This document shows positions 1 to 7,535 of a stretch of 64,000 nucleotides of DNA, piece by piece. The translations under genes were made by a program, and so were the position numbers. The stretch's first letter is position 1, and each line of letters starts with the position of its first letter. Under the pieces are notes generated by a model, which saw only the letters and a program-made list of their open reading frames with translations, was not told the origin of the DNA and did not search any database. The stretch is from Rhizobiaceae bacterium (GTDB lineage Bacteria > Pseudomonadota > Alphaproteobacteria > Rhizobiales > Rhizobiaceae): positions 1-64,000 of the forward strand of contig JAEPQK010000005.1 of assembly GCA_017640615.1 (NCBI GenBank). Reading direction: 5' to 3'.

Positions 1-692
1 AACCTGCTGACGCCCGGCGACAATTCAGTCTGCGGTACAGGGCTCATACCCTCCAGGTCGAGCCACGCCGCGCCGGTGCCTTTGATCTGTTTGCCATGCT
101 TGTCGAACTTCGGACCGTGCTCAGGGCCGACATTCACGAACGTTGCGAAGGGGACCAGCGAGAACTTCAGCTGGTCTTTGTTATTGATCTGGGTGGTCAT
201 CGACCGGATCATTCCGGTCACGGCACCTTTCATTGCTCGGAGCTTTCCCCCCTCCATCGATCCGGTCGTGTCGAGAACCAACGCAACTTCGTAGCTCGCA
301 TAGGCGATGTCGGCGGTAGATGCAGCTTGAACGGTCCAGTCGCTGTAACCAAACAATCCGCCAAAGGCCATTGAGGTCTGAGCGGTCGCTTCGATGGTAA
401 CACTGGTGCCCTTTCGCCGCACTTTCAGGTTGGCGAACTTGAGATCGTAGTTTTCCTTTAGGAACAACCTCACGATCTGTCTGGCCTTGCGGTTGTTGAT
501 CGTTTCACCCTCGCGGGCAACCGCCAACACAGCGGCGTCCATCGCCTGCTGTAGTTCGTTTTGGGATCGGTTGATCGTTGTGAGGTCTACGCCCAGCCCA
601 GCGGCAAGCACCAGCGGAACGGTCAATGCAGTCGATATAATCGCGAAATTGCCGCTCGTGTTCTTGAGGAAACGTTTCAACGCGCTTTGCAT
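1..692 (-). CDS. TadG-like pilus-assembly protein with vWA domain (C-terminus outside window)
   Basis: Membrane-anchored surface protein of the TadE/TadG pilin-like group. Translation from ATG at 692 gives a few basic residues, a hydrophobic helix at about residues 15-36 and a following helix (NELQQAMDAAVLAVAR), the usual pseudopilin-like start. From about residue 134 a von Willebrand A fold begins, with the metal-site motif DTTGS at residues 141-145. The frame is open to the left edge, so the C-terminal part is missing. The start is supported by a purine-rich AGGGG 7-8 nt upstream and by the helix beginning directly after it. Proteins of this kind usually accompany Tad/Flp pilus genes; here the neighbours are recombinases, so it may be element cargo or an orphan copy. 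Confidence 0.8.
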   Translation of the reverse strand, partial: MQSALKRFLKNTSGNFAIISTALTVPLVLAAGLGVDLTTINRSQNELQQAMDAAVLAVAREGETINNRKARQIVRLFLKENYDLKFANLKVRRKGTSVTIEATAQTSMAFGGLFGYSDWTVQAASTADIAYASYEVALVLDTTGSMEGGKLRAMKGAVTGMIRSMTTQINNKDQLKFSLVPFATFVNVGPEHGPKFDKHGKQIKGTGAAWLDLEGMSPVPQTELSPGVSR

Positions 693-770
693 AGGCAACC
701 ACCCCTGATTGACCTCGCACGTTAGTCGACGAACCTTAAATGCCCGCTAAGTCACACAGCTAACGCCTAC

Positions 771-1349
771 TTAATTTGCGGTCGGGTCTGACGATGAACG
801 CAATATCCTGAACACGCTCGATCTGCTGATGCCCAGCTTGGCCACGATGGCGTCTGCCGTGTGCCCCTCGGCCTTCAAGCGGCGAACCTCTGATGCCTTG
901 CGGCGAGCCGTAGGCGCACGGCCTTTGTACTTGCCCTCGGCTTTGGCCTTGGCGATGCCCTCTTTCTGCCGCTCCAGCATCAGCTCTCGCTCGAACTCCG
1001 CTATGGAGCCCATGAGGTTCAGCATCAGCTTGCCTGTTGGGGTCGCGGTGTCGAGGTTGAGATTGAGAACGCGAAGTGCCACACCCTTGCGGGATAGGTG
1101 TCCAGTGAGATCAACGAGGTGCGCCATGGAACGCGCCAGACGGTCGAGGCGGGTGACAACCAGTGTGTCTCCTTCCCGGATGAACTCCAGCGCTCGCTCA
1201 AGTTCCGGCCTACGTGTCGCAACAGATGACACCTGTTCCTTGAAGACACGCTCGCACCCTGCGGCCTCCAGGTCGCGCAGCTGGGCATCAAGCCCCGCAA
1301 GTTGGTCAACAGTGGAGGTACGGGCATAGCCAATGGTGGCGGAAGGCAT
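771..1349 (-). CDS. Serine recombinase of the resolvase/invertase family
   Basis: Small site-specific serine recombinase of 192 residues, the usual length for Tn3-type resolvases and DNA invertases. The catalytic N-terminal domain opens IGYARTST, with the nucleophile Ser12 and the conserved Arg10. The active-site arginine cluster is in TRLDRLARS at about residues 66-74. The dimer helix region (GSIAEFERELMLERQKEGI) follows, and a C-terminal helix-turn-helix at about residues 150-190 (ADAIVAKLGISRSSVFRIL) binds DNA. The likely job is resolution of cointegrates or inversion of a local segment. The 250 bp upstream (1350-1601) is the obvious place for res sites, but no clear dyads were identified there. 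Confidence 0.92.
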   Translation of the reverse strand: MPSATIGYARTSTVDQLAGLDAQLRDLEAAGCERVFKEQVSSVATRRPELERALEFIREGDTLVVTRLDRLARSMAHLVDLTGHLSRKGVALRVLNLNLDTATPTGKLMLNLMGSIAEFERELMLERQKEGIAKAKAEGKYKGRAPTARRKASEVRRLKAEGHTADAIVAKLGISRSSVFRILRSSSDPTAN

Positions 1350-1601
1350 GGTTGGCTCCGGTGTTCACTAAACTCTAAGAGCCGATGACACCAAGAGTGC
1401 CAGAAGTCAATACCCACCCATGTGACACCAAAATGAGGCCGGTCGTGAGAGAGTCACTGGGGCAGGCCTCAATGAGACTGGCATCAGATGGCTGTGTGTC
1501 TTCGCAATGACCCGCTGGCAAAATGGCGGGAATGGTGAAATCTGGTCTATGGGGAACTGCTGAGCAGTGGCATGACATCAGCGGGTTGTGTTGGGGGCAC
1601 A

Positions 1602-1820
1602 ATGACCGAAAACAGGCTTAGGCTAAGTGTTGAGCGAGAAAGTGAAATGGCGAAGGTCTTTGCGGGACAGACCTCATACAGCCGCGCAATTCCACTGACA
1701 GTACTCGTTGAAAAAGCGCAGCGAACCGGCTCCGCCAGTCGCGACAGCTTGAGTGCGCTCAAAGTCCGCATACTGGATTACGGGGCTCGCCACGGTTTCA
1801 ACATCGACGAAGAGGGTTGA
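1602..1820 (+). CDS. Small hypothetical protein
   Basis: A 72-residue ORF starting at ATG 1602, preferred over an in-frame ATG at 1572 because a GGGGG tract lies 6-10 nt upstream. The product is mixed charged and hydrophobic, with no signal peptide or membrane segment; the C-terminal half looks like two amphipathic helices (SLSALKVRILDYGARHGF). I do not recognise a family. It sits between the resolvase and another small ORF inside the putative integrative element. Confidence 0.4.
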   Translation: MTENRLRLSVERESEMAKVFAGQTSYSRAIPLTVLVEKAQRTGSASRDSLSALKVRILDYGARHGFNIDEEG

Positions 1821-1901
1821 TCCCACCAGACTGGCCGAGGGCCATTTACATGGAGCCTTGTACTAGGTATTTATTCCTCAGCACCGAAGCAGGAGTGAAA
1901 G

Positions 1902-2150
1902 ATGCCCCGCCGCAAGCGCCGAGAACAGGCACTCGATGTTCAGGTCGATAGTCTGGAGCGTGAACTTGCAGGGCTTCGCCGCTCCATCGATCAGGTTCGA
2001 TACAACCTGATGCCCTTTCGTCCGCATGACGAGGCGCTGGGCGCATTAGTTCGCCAGATGATAAGGACAATCAACGTTCTGAGGGGCCGTGACCCTGACT
2101 ACCAGCGCCCCCATGAGGGCCACATGGCAAACGGCCGTCCCTTGTCCTGA
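1902..2150 (+). CDS. Small basic hypothetical protein with coiled-coil-like helix
   Basis: An 82-residue ORF with a good ribosome site (AGGAG 8-9 nt before ATG 1902). It begins with a basic stretch (PRRKRREQ) and continues with a heptad-like amphipathic helix at about residues 10-35 (VQVDSLERELAGLRRSIDQV), so it may form a coiled coil or bind nucleic acid. No family is recognised. It is probably element cargo, judged by its neighbours. Confidence 0.45.
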   Translation: MPRRKRREQALDVQVDSLERELAGLRRSIDQVRYNLMPFRPHDEALGALVRQMIRTINVLRGRDPDYQRPHEGHMANGRPLS

Positions 2151-2302
2151 TCGACAACCCAAGCTGCTTCTTGCAGTACAGGACACCGGCGACATCTCAG
2201 GGCCCGGATGGGGGGATATTGGGCTTCGGCATCTACATGACGGGCAAACAGAATTTTTCACAAAAGGGTCGCGCCTCAGGGATCATGGCCCTCGCGGTCC
2301 TT

Positions 2303-2326
2303 GGAGGGGAGCCGAAGCTCCCCCCC
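2303..2326. terminator. GC-rich hairpin downstream of the 2379-2786 ORF
   Basis: Inverted repeat GGGGAGC-cga-GCTCCCC preceded by GGA. It lies 53 bp past the stop of the minus-strand ORF at 2379, where a terminator would be expected. Almost the same hairpin recurs at 2895-2918, past the helicase gene. There is no strong T tract, so Rho-independent function is uncertain. Confidence 0.45.
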
Positions 2327-2378
2327 GCGCATGTCGGGACGATGACATCCATGACAGGTTTATTCCAGATGGGGTCTG

Positions 2379-2786
2379 TCAGTTGAGAACAGCAGGAAGC
2401 ATCGCAATCGTGGTCTCAGCCGCCTTGTACAGGTCGGGCATGTTCCAGCGTAGATGACGCAACAGCGGGTCGCGGGTCCGGTGGTAGCTCTCGTTGCGCC
2501 ATCGGTTGCCTTTCCATTTCTGAACAATCCACTGGATGCCTTCTGGGCAGACGATGAGGCGGTGTTGGCTGTTGAGGGTCGTAACGATGTAGGGGTAGTC
2601 GGATGATGTTTCTCGCAAGTGGGGGTCTTTCTTAGTTCTGGAAACAGCGTGGCCAGAGACGGGCGGGGCTAGTTCTGATGTCGAGGCAAGGCATAGGCCT
2701 GATCGCGCTGTGGCCACGGTTGAGAGGCCGAGACGGGCCGTTGGGGCTGTGCGGGACGCGGCACCGCGAGACGGGCGGTTATGCAA
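2379..2786 (-). CDS. Hypothetical protein, conserved-looking C-terminal half
   Basis: A 135-residue ORF. The C-terminal 75 residues (from about DYPYIVTTLNSQHRLIVC) look like a genuine folded protein rich in aromatic and charged residues: WIVQKWKGNRWRNESYHRTRDPLLRHL. The first 60 residues are low-complexity (Ala, Arg, Ser, Thr, Pro) and overlap three copies of GAGACGGGC on the plus strand, so the true start may lie inside the ORF at a non-ATG codon. I recall similar short proteins near integrases in rhizobial genomes but cannot name a family. A hairpin lies just past the stop. Confidence 0.5.
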   Translation of the reverse strand: MHNRPSRGAASRTAPTARLGLSTVATARSGLCLASTSELAPPVSGHAVSRTKKDPHLRETSSDYPYIVTTLNSQHRLIVCPEGIQWIVQKWKGNRWRNESYHRTRDPLLRHLRWNMPDLYKAAETTIAMLPAVLN

Positions 2787-2894
2787 CCGGTGTCGAAGGG
2801 GAGGTGTAGTCCCGGTCGTTTGAGGCGGCCTTACAGTCGTTTGTCGGAGTTTCCACTTTCCCGCCTATAGGAGAACGGAAAAAGGAAAGGGCAG

Positions 2895-2918
2895 GAGGGG
2901 AGCCGAAGCTCCCTCCCC
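2895..2918. terminator. GC-rich hairpin downstream of the AAA helicase gene
   Basis: Near-copy of the hairpin at 2303 (shared core GAGGGGAGCCGAAGCTCC), 18 bp past the stop of the minus-strand gene ending at 2936. On the minus strand it is followed by a pyrimidine-rich run with several Ts, which fits a transcription terminator. Confidence 0.5.
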
Positions 2919-2935
2919 GAGTGTTGCGGCGGTAA

Positions 2936-3988
2936 TCAGTAATCCGCACAGGCCACGCCGGTGTCCTCCGGTGGATCGAAGTCGGTTAGGTCACCGCTCG
3001 CCTCGGCTTCCCGAAGTTTCTTAGCGCGACCCAAGCTGTCGATGACGCCCTCCTTGGTGATCAGCCCGGAAGCCACCAGCCGACCTATGCGCTTCGATAC
3101 TGCCGGTTCGCCAATGCCGAAGTGCTTCGCGAGTTCCTTCTGGGTTGCGAAATGGAGGCTCTGGATGGCCTTAAGCGTTGCCGCCAGTTCATCCTCGGGG
3201 TCCTCTTCGACAGCCCACCCGGTATCCCCAAGGGTCCATGTGCGCGGCGTCGTTGATGCCCCACCCTGCGCCCGGAACTTGGAGAAGCTTGCAACGAAGC
3301 TGGCCTTGCCATGCACCGGCACAGAAGGCTTCTTGAGGCCAAGGATGACTTCGAAGGTGGTCGCCAGCGCCGTTGAACCTCGGGGCTCCTGACCGTCCTT
3401 GCGAGCATGGTGGACGAGGATCGTCGTGATCCCCGCCTGTTTCATTCGCAGCATGAAGGACTGCACCGTGCGGAACGCCACCGCCTCGTTCTCATCTTCA
3501 AGGCCGTCCGCCACCGTGGACAGGTTGTCGATGATCAACACATCGGCCTTGGTGTCACTGCAGCGCCGCAAGAGCGCCTTCTGGTGATCCTCATCAGTCA
3601 CGTCAAAGAATGTGCTTAAGGGCTTCTGATCCTGCCGCGCGATGATCGTCAGGTTCTCTCCGGCCTCCTCGTAGTCCAGTCCGGCCACTGCGGTTTCACC
3701 CAGGAGCCTCAGGCGTTCCTGAAGGTCCTGCAGGTGCATCTCACCGTCGATCAGGAGAACCTTGCGGGGGATACCGCAGGACCATTCCCAGACCCTGCCG
3801 CCGCCAGCGATGGCGAGGGCGAGCGAAAGGGTGAGCATGGTCTTGCCGACACCGGACCCGGCCCAGATGAGGGCCGTTTCACCGGTGCGCAACCAAGGGT
3901 CGATGACGTGGTGACGGGGTTGGAACTGGCGTTCAAGGAGGGTCTTGGCGTTGATCTGCTTGAGCAGCATCGTCGGATGTTGCGTCAT
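2936..3988 (-). CDS. RepA-like AAA ATPase (KaiC/DnaB-type helicase fold) with C-terminal winged helix
   Basis: RecA-fold ATPase of the AAA_25 / RSF1010-RepA type, 350 residues. Walker A is GSGVGKT at 44-50; a Walker B-like strand is VLLIDGEM near 77-84, and a second is DVLIIDNLSTVADG near 149-162. The conserved family stretch HHARKDGQEPRGSTAL is near 193-208. The last 100 residues hold a winged-helix-like segment (ATQKELAKHFGIGEPAVSKRI) suited to DNA binding. Members of the family act as hexameric replicative helicases of plasmids or as ATPases of integrative elements and prophages. Its place between the integrase and small ORFs suggests a replication or transfer function of the element. A hairpin follows its stop. 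Confidence 0.85.
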   Translation of the reverse strand: MTQHPTMLLKQINAKTLLERQFQPRHHVIDPWLRTGETALIWAGSGVGKTMLTLSLALAIAGGGRVWEWSCGIPRKVLLIDGEMHLQDLQERLRLLGETAVAGLDYEEAGENLTIIARQDQKPLSTFFDVTDEDHQKALLRRCSDTKADVLIIDNLSTVADGLEDENEAVAFRTVQSFMLRMKQAGITTILVHHARKDGQEPRGSTALATTFEVILGLKKPSVPVHGKASFVASFSKFRAQGGASTTPRTWTLGDTGWAVEEDPEDELAATLKAIQSLHFATQKELAKHFGIGEPAVSKRIGRLVASGLITKEGVIDSLGRAKKLREAEASGDLTDFDPPEDTGVACADY

Positions 3989-4389
3989 GGCTACGTGGTT
4001 CTTTCTGAGGGTTATCCGTCCGCTGTGGGCACGGCTCAGCTCTGCCAGAGAGGGTCACTCGTGGCATACGGGTTTCCTGGATGTAGTTGGGTTGGTCGCC
4101 GGTGTTCAGTCTGGGTTCGCAGACCCGGCAGTGATGCAGCTGCTACACCGCGAGACTTCGGCCTGAACGGCGTGATCCACGCAGTCAGCGTATGCGCCGC
4201 TCCGGAAAATCTTGAGATGTAGCAGTATGGGCCCCTATTGGGCTCCAGCTATCTGCCAGACCGATCACTTGTCCGACCGACGAGATATGAAACATGAAGG
4301 ACAGCGAGAACTGCTTTTCATGTTCTATATGGGCCCGCAATCTCAGCCCCTTAGATGCTTGCGATATCGGAGCAGAAGATACCCCTTGA
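3989..4389. other. 401-bp intergenic region between integrase and helicase genes
   Basis: No convincing gene is seen. It must carry the helicase promoter, and excisionase genes often lie at this place, but no HTH-encoding ORF was found; short minus-strand frames remain below 60 codons and look random. It contains an imperfect inverted repeat with arms ATATGAAACATGAA (4285-4298) and TTCATGTTCTATAT (4317-4330), and two copies of TATGGGCCC (near 4227 and 4328). Confidence 0.4.
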
Positions 4390-5742
4390 TCACATCGCTG
4401 CTGGTAGCTTCACTGCTTCAATGCAGCGCGCCATCTGCTCCTGGGATGCGCCCAATCGGTTGTAGATATCGAAAGCGAGAGCAGCCCGTTTATGTCCAAT
4501 GACGCTCTGAATTGTCTCCAGCGGTTGGCCAGCGTGTTCCGCTTTCATTACGAACCATCGCCGGAAGGAATGGAAGTTGACAAGCGATCGGCGTTTGCCG
4601 TCGATCCGGTGATCTACCCCGACACTCCGGCGATATTCTGTGAACTGGTTGGATGCCTTGAAAGATCGCTCACGCCTCGATCCCACTTTTTTCACCGGGG
4701 GCCACTCGGGGAACAGATGGTCTTCTGGCAACTTTCCGCGTGTACGTCGTTCGACGATCTCAATTAGACCGGAATGGATCGGAACGAGCCGAGCTGAGGG
4801 CTCCCTCTTCTGCGGCTTGAAGCGAAATGTGCCGTTGTTGCAGTCCCCGACCGATAGAGAAACGATCACATCGATGCGAGCGCCAGAAAGCGCCGCAATG
4901 CACATTAGGTCATGGAGCTTCGGGTCGGCTGTCCCAGATAGCAGCGTTGCCACTTTGGCGTCGGTGAAGGGGCGCTCCTTGACCTCCTGTGTCTCCAGCG
5001 GGACCGTATAGATCAGCCCCGCCCAGACGTTGCGGTCAACCGCATCCCGTCGCTCAAGCCACTTCCAGTAGAGGCCCAAGCGCCTGATGTACTTATTGAG
5101 CGTGACCGGTCCCCGTCCTTCGGACTTGCGGAAGTCGTCTGTAAATCTCGCGGCTTCATTTCTCCCAAATGTCTCCAGCAGCGGCGCCACATTGTTCTTC
5201 TGACACCATGACATGAGGGCTGCGAATGCCCGCTGGTCATCGTCTCGCGTTCGCGACTTAACGTTGATCTGATCGAGATACGTTGCCCGCCATAGCTCCA
5301 TTGGAGTTCGTTTGCCTAATGCAATGTCTCGAAACTCTAGTGCTATGCGCTCTCGTTCGGGAGCGTAGACAGCCCTTCCCTGATCATCTGTATCGACCGG
5401 AGAGCCACCCAGTTCCTCAGACCGGTCCAAGATGTATTCGTGCAGTTCCTGGAGGCCCGTACCATCGTCGGCAGCGGCAGACTTTCGTCTAAGTTCAGCT
5501 AGGCGCACCGCCTCCGCCTTCACCCCCTCTGGCGACCGATGCCGCGCTATGAGCGTCTTGAAGCTGTGTACTATTGGCCACTTTAGTTGGTTGGCGGTGG
5601 CCAAACTATCTGTTGGAAGCACCTGCTTGAGCTTCGATTTGCCCAAGGCCTCCTGGAGATCGCGCGGGACGTTCACGACCACGCGCCAGCGGTTTCCGTG
5701 CCTCTCTAGATATCGCCTGTCGGCACTGAAATGGGGCGGCAA
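4390..5742 (-). CDS. Tyrosine-type site-specific integrase
   Basis: Phage/ICE-type tyrosine recombinase of 450 residues. The N-terminus (YLERHGNRWRVVVNVPRDLQEAL) resembles the DUF6538-like arm of many proteobacterial island integrases; a SAM-like core-binding domain spans about 155-250. Catalytic residues visible: Arg in SGARIDVIVSL (about 283), HSFR (His391, Arg394), IGHKR (His417) and the nucleophile Tyr427 in DIYNR. The start is a TTG at 5742 with GAGG upstream; no ATG is available near the conserved N-terminus. The gene lies about 100 bp from the putative attachment half-site at 5846 and reads inward, as expected for an integrase at the end of its element. Confidence 0.93.
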   Translation of the reverse strand: MPPHFSADRRYLERHGNRWRVVVNVPRDLQEALGKSKLKQVLPTDSLATANQLKWPIVHSFKTLIARHRSPEGVKAEAVRLAELRRKSAAADDGTGLQELHEYILDRSEELGGSPVDTDDQGRAVYAPERERIALEFRDIALGKRTPMELWRATYLDQINVKSRTRDDDQRAFAALMSWCQKNNVAPLLETFGRNEAARFTDDFRKSEGRGPVTLNKYIRRLGLYWKWLERRDAVDRNVWAGLIYTVPLETQEVKERPFTDAKVATLLSGTADPKLHDLMCIAALSGARIDVIVSLSVGDCNNGTFRFKPQKREPSARLVPIHSGLIEIVERRTRGKLPEDHLFPEWPPVKKVGSRRERSFKASNQFTEYRRSVGVDHRIDGKRRSLVNFHSFRRWFVMKAEHAGQPLETIQSVIGHKRAALAFDIYNRLGASQEQMARCIEAVKLPAAM

Positions 5743-5845
5743 GAAGGGCCTCTAAGTACCCAAGTTAGTACCCACGCTTATCCCCACATGCATCTGAAAA
5801 GCAACAAGAAATTGAGATCACTGAGAAATTTAGGTCGAAAGGTAG

Positions 5846-5865
5846 CCTTCCCCTTGGCTCCACCA
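5846..5865 (+). other. Putative attachment half-site (3' end of a tRNA or tmRNA gene)
   Basis: The sequence CCTTCCCCTTGGCTCCACCA ends in an acceptor-like stretch plus CCA, but upstream there is no T-loop (no GTTCGA at the right distance), so this is not a whole RNA gene. This is the pattern left at the distal end of an element that integrated into the 3' end of such a gene; the intact gene should lie at the other end, left of the window. Which RNA gene it is was not established. Confidence 0.5.
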
Positions 5866-5945
5866 AATTCTCAGGCAGGCAATTCTGACTAGGCCTTCCG
5901 GGCCGGCTCGCGCGGCTGCGTGGCGCCCGTGCTGCCACCCGCTGA

Positions 5946-6545
5946 TCAGACCAGACTTACACCGGCAGCGCGCATCTTTTCCGTCATAGCGGCAAGTGAC
6001 CCGCCGAGGTCGATTGCCCGGCAGCCCTCCATGACAACAGTAACGGAGAGGCCGAGCTTCACCGCATCGAGCGCAGAGAAACCGACGCAGAAATCCGTCG
6101 CCAGTCCGGCCATCGTCACTTTCGAGATGCCACGTTCCTTGAGGTAGCCGCCGAGGCCGGTGGGCGTCGTGTGGTCGTTCTCGAAAAAGGCTGAGTAGCT
6201 GTCGATCGCTTTGCGAAAACCCTTGCGCACCACGAGCTCGGCCCTGGTCCATTCAAGCCCCGCGTGAAATGCCGCCCCGTCCGATCCCTGCACGCAGTGA
6301 TCCGGCCAAAGCGTTTGTTCGCCATAGGGCATTTCGATCGCGGTGAACGGGTCGTGGCCGGCGTGCTCCGACGCAAAGCTCGAATGGCCGGCCGGGTGCC
6401 AGTCCTGGGTCAGCACCACATGGTCGAAGCGCTTGATCAATCCGTTGATGACCGGCACCACCTGATCGCCATTTTCCACGGCGAGCGCGCCGTCGGGGCA
6501 AAAATCATTCTGCACGTCGATCACGATCAGCGCTTCGTCGGACAC
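5946..6545 (-). CDS. pncA: Nicotinamidase / pyrazinamidase
   Basis: Cytosolic hydrolase converting nicotinamide to nicotinate and ammonia in NAD salvage. At 199 residues it has the family length. The catalytic triad is visible as Asp10 (IVIDVQNDF), Lys108 (VVRKGF) and Cys153 (ATDFCVGFSA); metal ligands are in QDWHPAGH (Asp48, His50) and WPDH (His83). The cis-peptide region MAGLATDFCV is intact. The gene is divergent from the Mo-hydroxylase/6-hydroxynicotinate-reductase operon with about 115 bp between starts. This suggests that its product nicotinate could feed that operon as well as pncB at 35349, but pncA is also a housekeeping gene. Confidence 0.96.
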   Translation of the reverse strand: MSDEALIVIDVQNDFCPDGALAVENGDQVVPVINGLIKRFDHVVLTQDWHPAGHSSFASEHAGHDPFTAIEMPYGEQTLWPDHCVQGSDGAAFHAGLEWTRAELVVRKGFRKAIDSYSAFFENDHTTPTGLGGYLKERGISKVTMAGLATDFCVGFSALDAVKLGLSVTVVMEGCRAIDLGGSLAAMTEKMRAAGVSLV

Positions 6546-6597
6546 GGGTCACCTCGTTCGGATTCGTTTCGCGGCAGCGAAGCCGGAATTCTTGACT

Positions 6598-6625
6598 TTG
6601 ACAAGTGCCGGCCCGCTGATATCAT
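6598..6625 (+). promoter_or_regulatory. Sigma-70-like promoter of the Mo-hydroxylase operon
   Basis: A perfect -35 TTGACA (6598-6603), a 16-nt spacer and -10 TATCAT (6620-6625), which matches TATAAT at five of six positions. The predicted transcription start is near 6632. The -10 box abuts the palindrome at 6624-6637, an arrangement that suits repression. Confidence 0.6.
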
Positions 6626-6637
6626 TTGCATACGAAT
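6624..6637. promoter_or_regulatory. Operator-like palindrome, copy 1 (ATTTGCATACGAAT)
   Basis: Near-palindrome centred between A6630 and T6631; the perfect form would be ATTTGTATACAAAT. Closely similar sites with similar flanks occur at 19993-20006 and 38304-38317. It overlaps the -10/+1 region of the promoter at 6598. The MarR protein encoded at the end of this operon is the natural candidate to bind it; a GntR regulator elsewhere is the alternative. Confidence 0.55.
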
Positions 6638-6662
6638 GAAATTCGGCCGTCCAGAAGCCGGA

Positions 6663-7535
6663 GTGGGAACCTTGGTCCGCTACGCAAAACCGCGCACGGT
6701 TGACGAAGCGCTGGGCCTTTTGGCTGACGGCGACTGGTGGATTCTGGCCGGCGGCACGGATTTCTATCCCGCACTTGGCGCACTGCCATTGAAGCGCGAT
6801 GTACTCGATATCAACGGCCTCGAGGAACTCGACCACATCACCGCGACCGATCAAGGCGTGACGTTTGGCGCTCGGGCAAGCTGGACGCGTGCCGTGCGCG
6901 CTGACCTGCCTCCCGCCTTCGACGCGCTCAAGGCGGCCGCCCGTGAAGTCGGCTCTATCCAGATCCAGAATCGCGCGACGGTCGCGGGCAATCTCTGCAA
7001 CGCCTCACCGGCAGCCGATGGCGTCCCGCCGCTACTCGCGCTGGAAGCTGAAGTCGAATTGCGTTCGGCGCGAGAGGCGCGCCGGCTGCCGCTTTCCGAA
7101 TTCGTGCTCGGCAACCGGAAGACCGCGCGACGGCCGGACGAGCTGGTTGCCGCGATCCTTGTGCCGCGCCGGGCAATGGACGGCCGGTCTGCTTTCGTGA
7201 AGCTTGGCGCACGCCGCTATCTGGTGATCTCCATCGCCATGGCAGCCGCCAATGTCGAGATCAGCGATGACGGGGCGATCGCTGCTGCCCGGGTCGCAGT
7301 CGGCGCCTGTACGCCGGTGGCGCTGCGATTGTCGGAGCTGGAGGCCGCGCTTGTAGGCAGGCGCGCTGATACGAGCTTGCTGGAAGTACTGGATGACAGG
7401 CACTTCGCCGGCCTTACGCCCATCGACGACGTGCGCGGCACCTCCGAATATCGCCATGCTGCGGCGCGCGAGATCGTCGGGCGGGCGCTGCTTGAGGCAG
7501 TCGGCGCAAGGGGCGAAGGGGCGCGAGCGGCATGA
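6663..7535 (+). CDS. FAD-binding subunit of a molybdenum hydroxylase (CoxM/XdhB type)
   Basis: FAD subunit that takes electrons from the Fe-S/Mo subunit encoded next. The N-terminal FAD domain shows VRYAKPRTVDEALGLL and the pyrophosphate-binding ILAGGTDFYPAL; the second FAD motif is TVAGNLCNASPAADGVPPLLAL near residue 105. The C-terminal CO-dehydrogenase flavoprotein domain follows to residue 290. An ATG at 6636 is in frame but lies inside the operator and only about 4 nt from the predicted transcription start, so the GTG at 6663 (or TTG at 6672) is preferred. The gene overlaps the next by 4 bp (7532-7535), which indicates translational coupling. Confidence 0.9.
   Translation: MGTLVRYAKPRTVDEALGLLADGDWWILAGGTDFYPALGALPLKRDVLDINGLEELDHITATDQGVTFGARASWTRAVRADLPPAFDALKAAAREVGSIQIQNRATVAGNLCNASPAADGVPPLLALEAEVELRSAREARRLPLSEFVLGNRKTARRPDELVAAILVPRRAMDGRSAFVKLGARRYLVISIAMAAANVEISDDGAIAAARVAVGACTPVALRLSELEAALVGRRADTSLLEVLDDRHFAGLTPIDDVRGTSEYRHAAAREIVGRALLEAVGARGEGARAA

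Larger units (their letters stand above)
1..5865. mobile_element. Right arm of a putative integrative element
   Basis: A tyrosine integrase reading inward, a 20-nt sequence that looks like the 3' end of a tRNA/tmRNA gene about 100 bp outside the integrase start, a serine resolvase, a RepA-like AAA ATPase and several small unknown ORFs make this stretch look like one end of an integrated element. The left boundary is outside the window. From pncA (5946) onward the gene content becomes ordinary metabolic chromosome. The exact extent and whether the element is mobile are inferred. Confidence 0.6.

Noticed and set aside
1..294. Plus-strand ORFs at the left edge
   Set aside because: They are shadows of the TadG-like minus-strand gene, which has a recognisable pilin-like helix and vWA motif.
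5846..5865. A complete tRNA gene ending at 5865
   Set aside because: No T-loop, anticodon arm or matching 5' acceptor strand can be placed upstream, so only a 3'-end-like fragment is present.
6264..6662. Upstream extension of the FAD-subunit frame
   Set aside because: It runs through the pncA gene on the other strand and through the promoter and operator; the protein family starts near VRYAKP.
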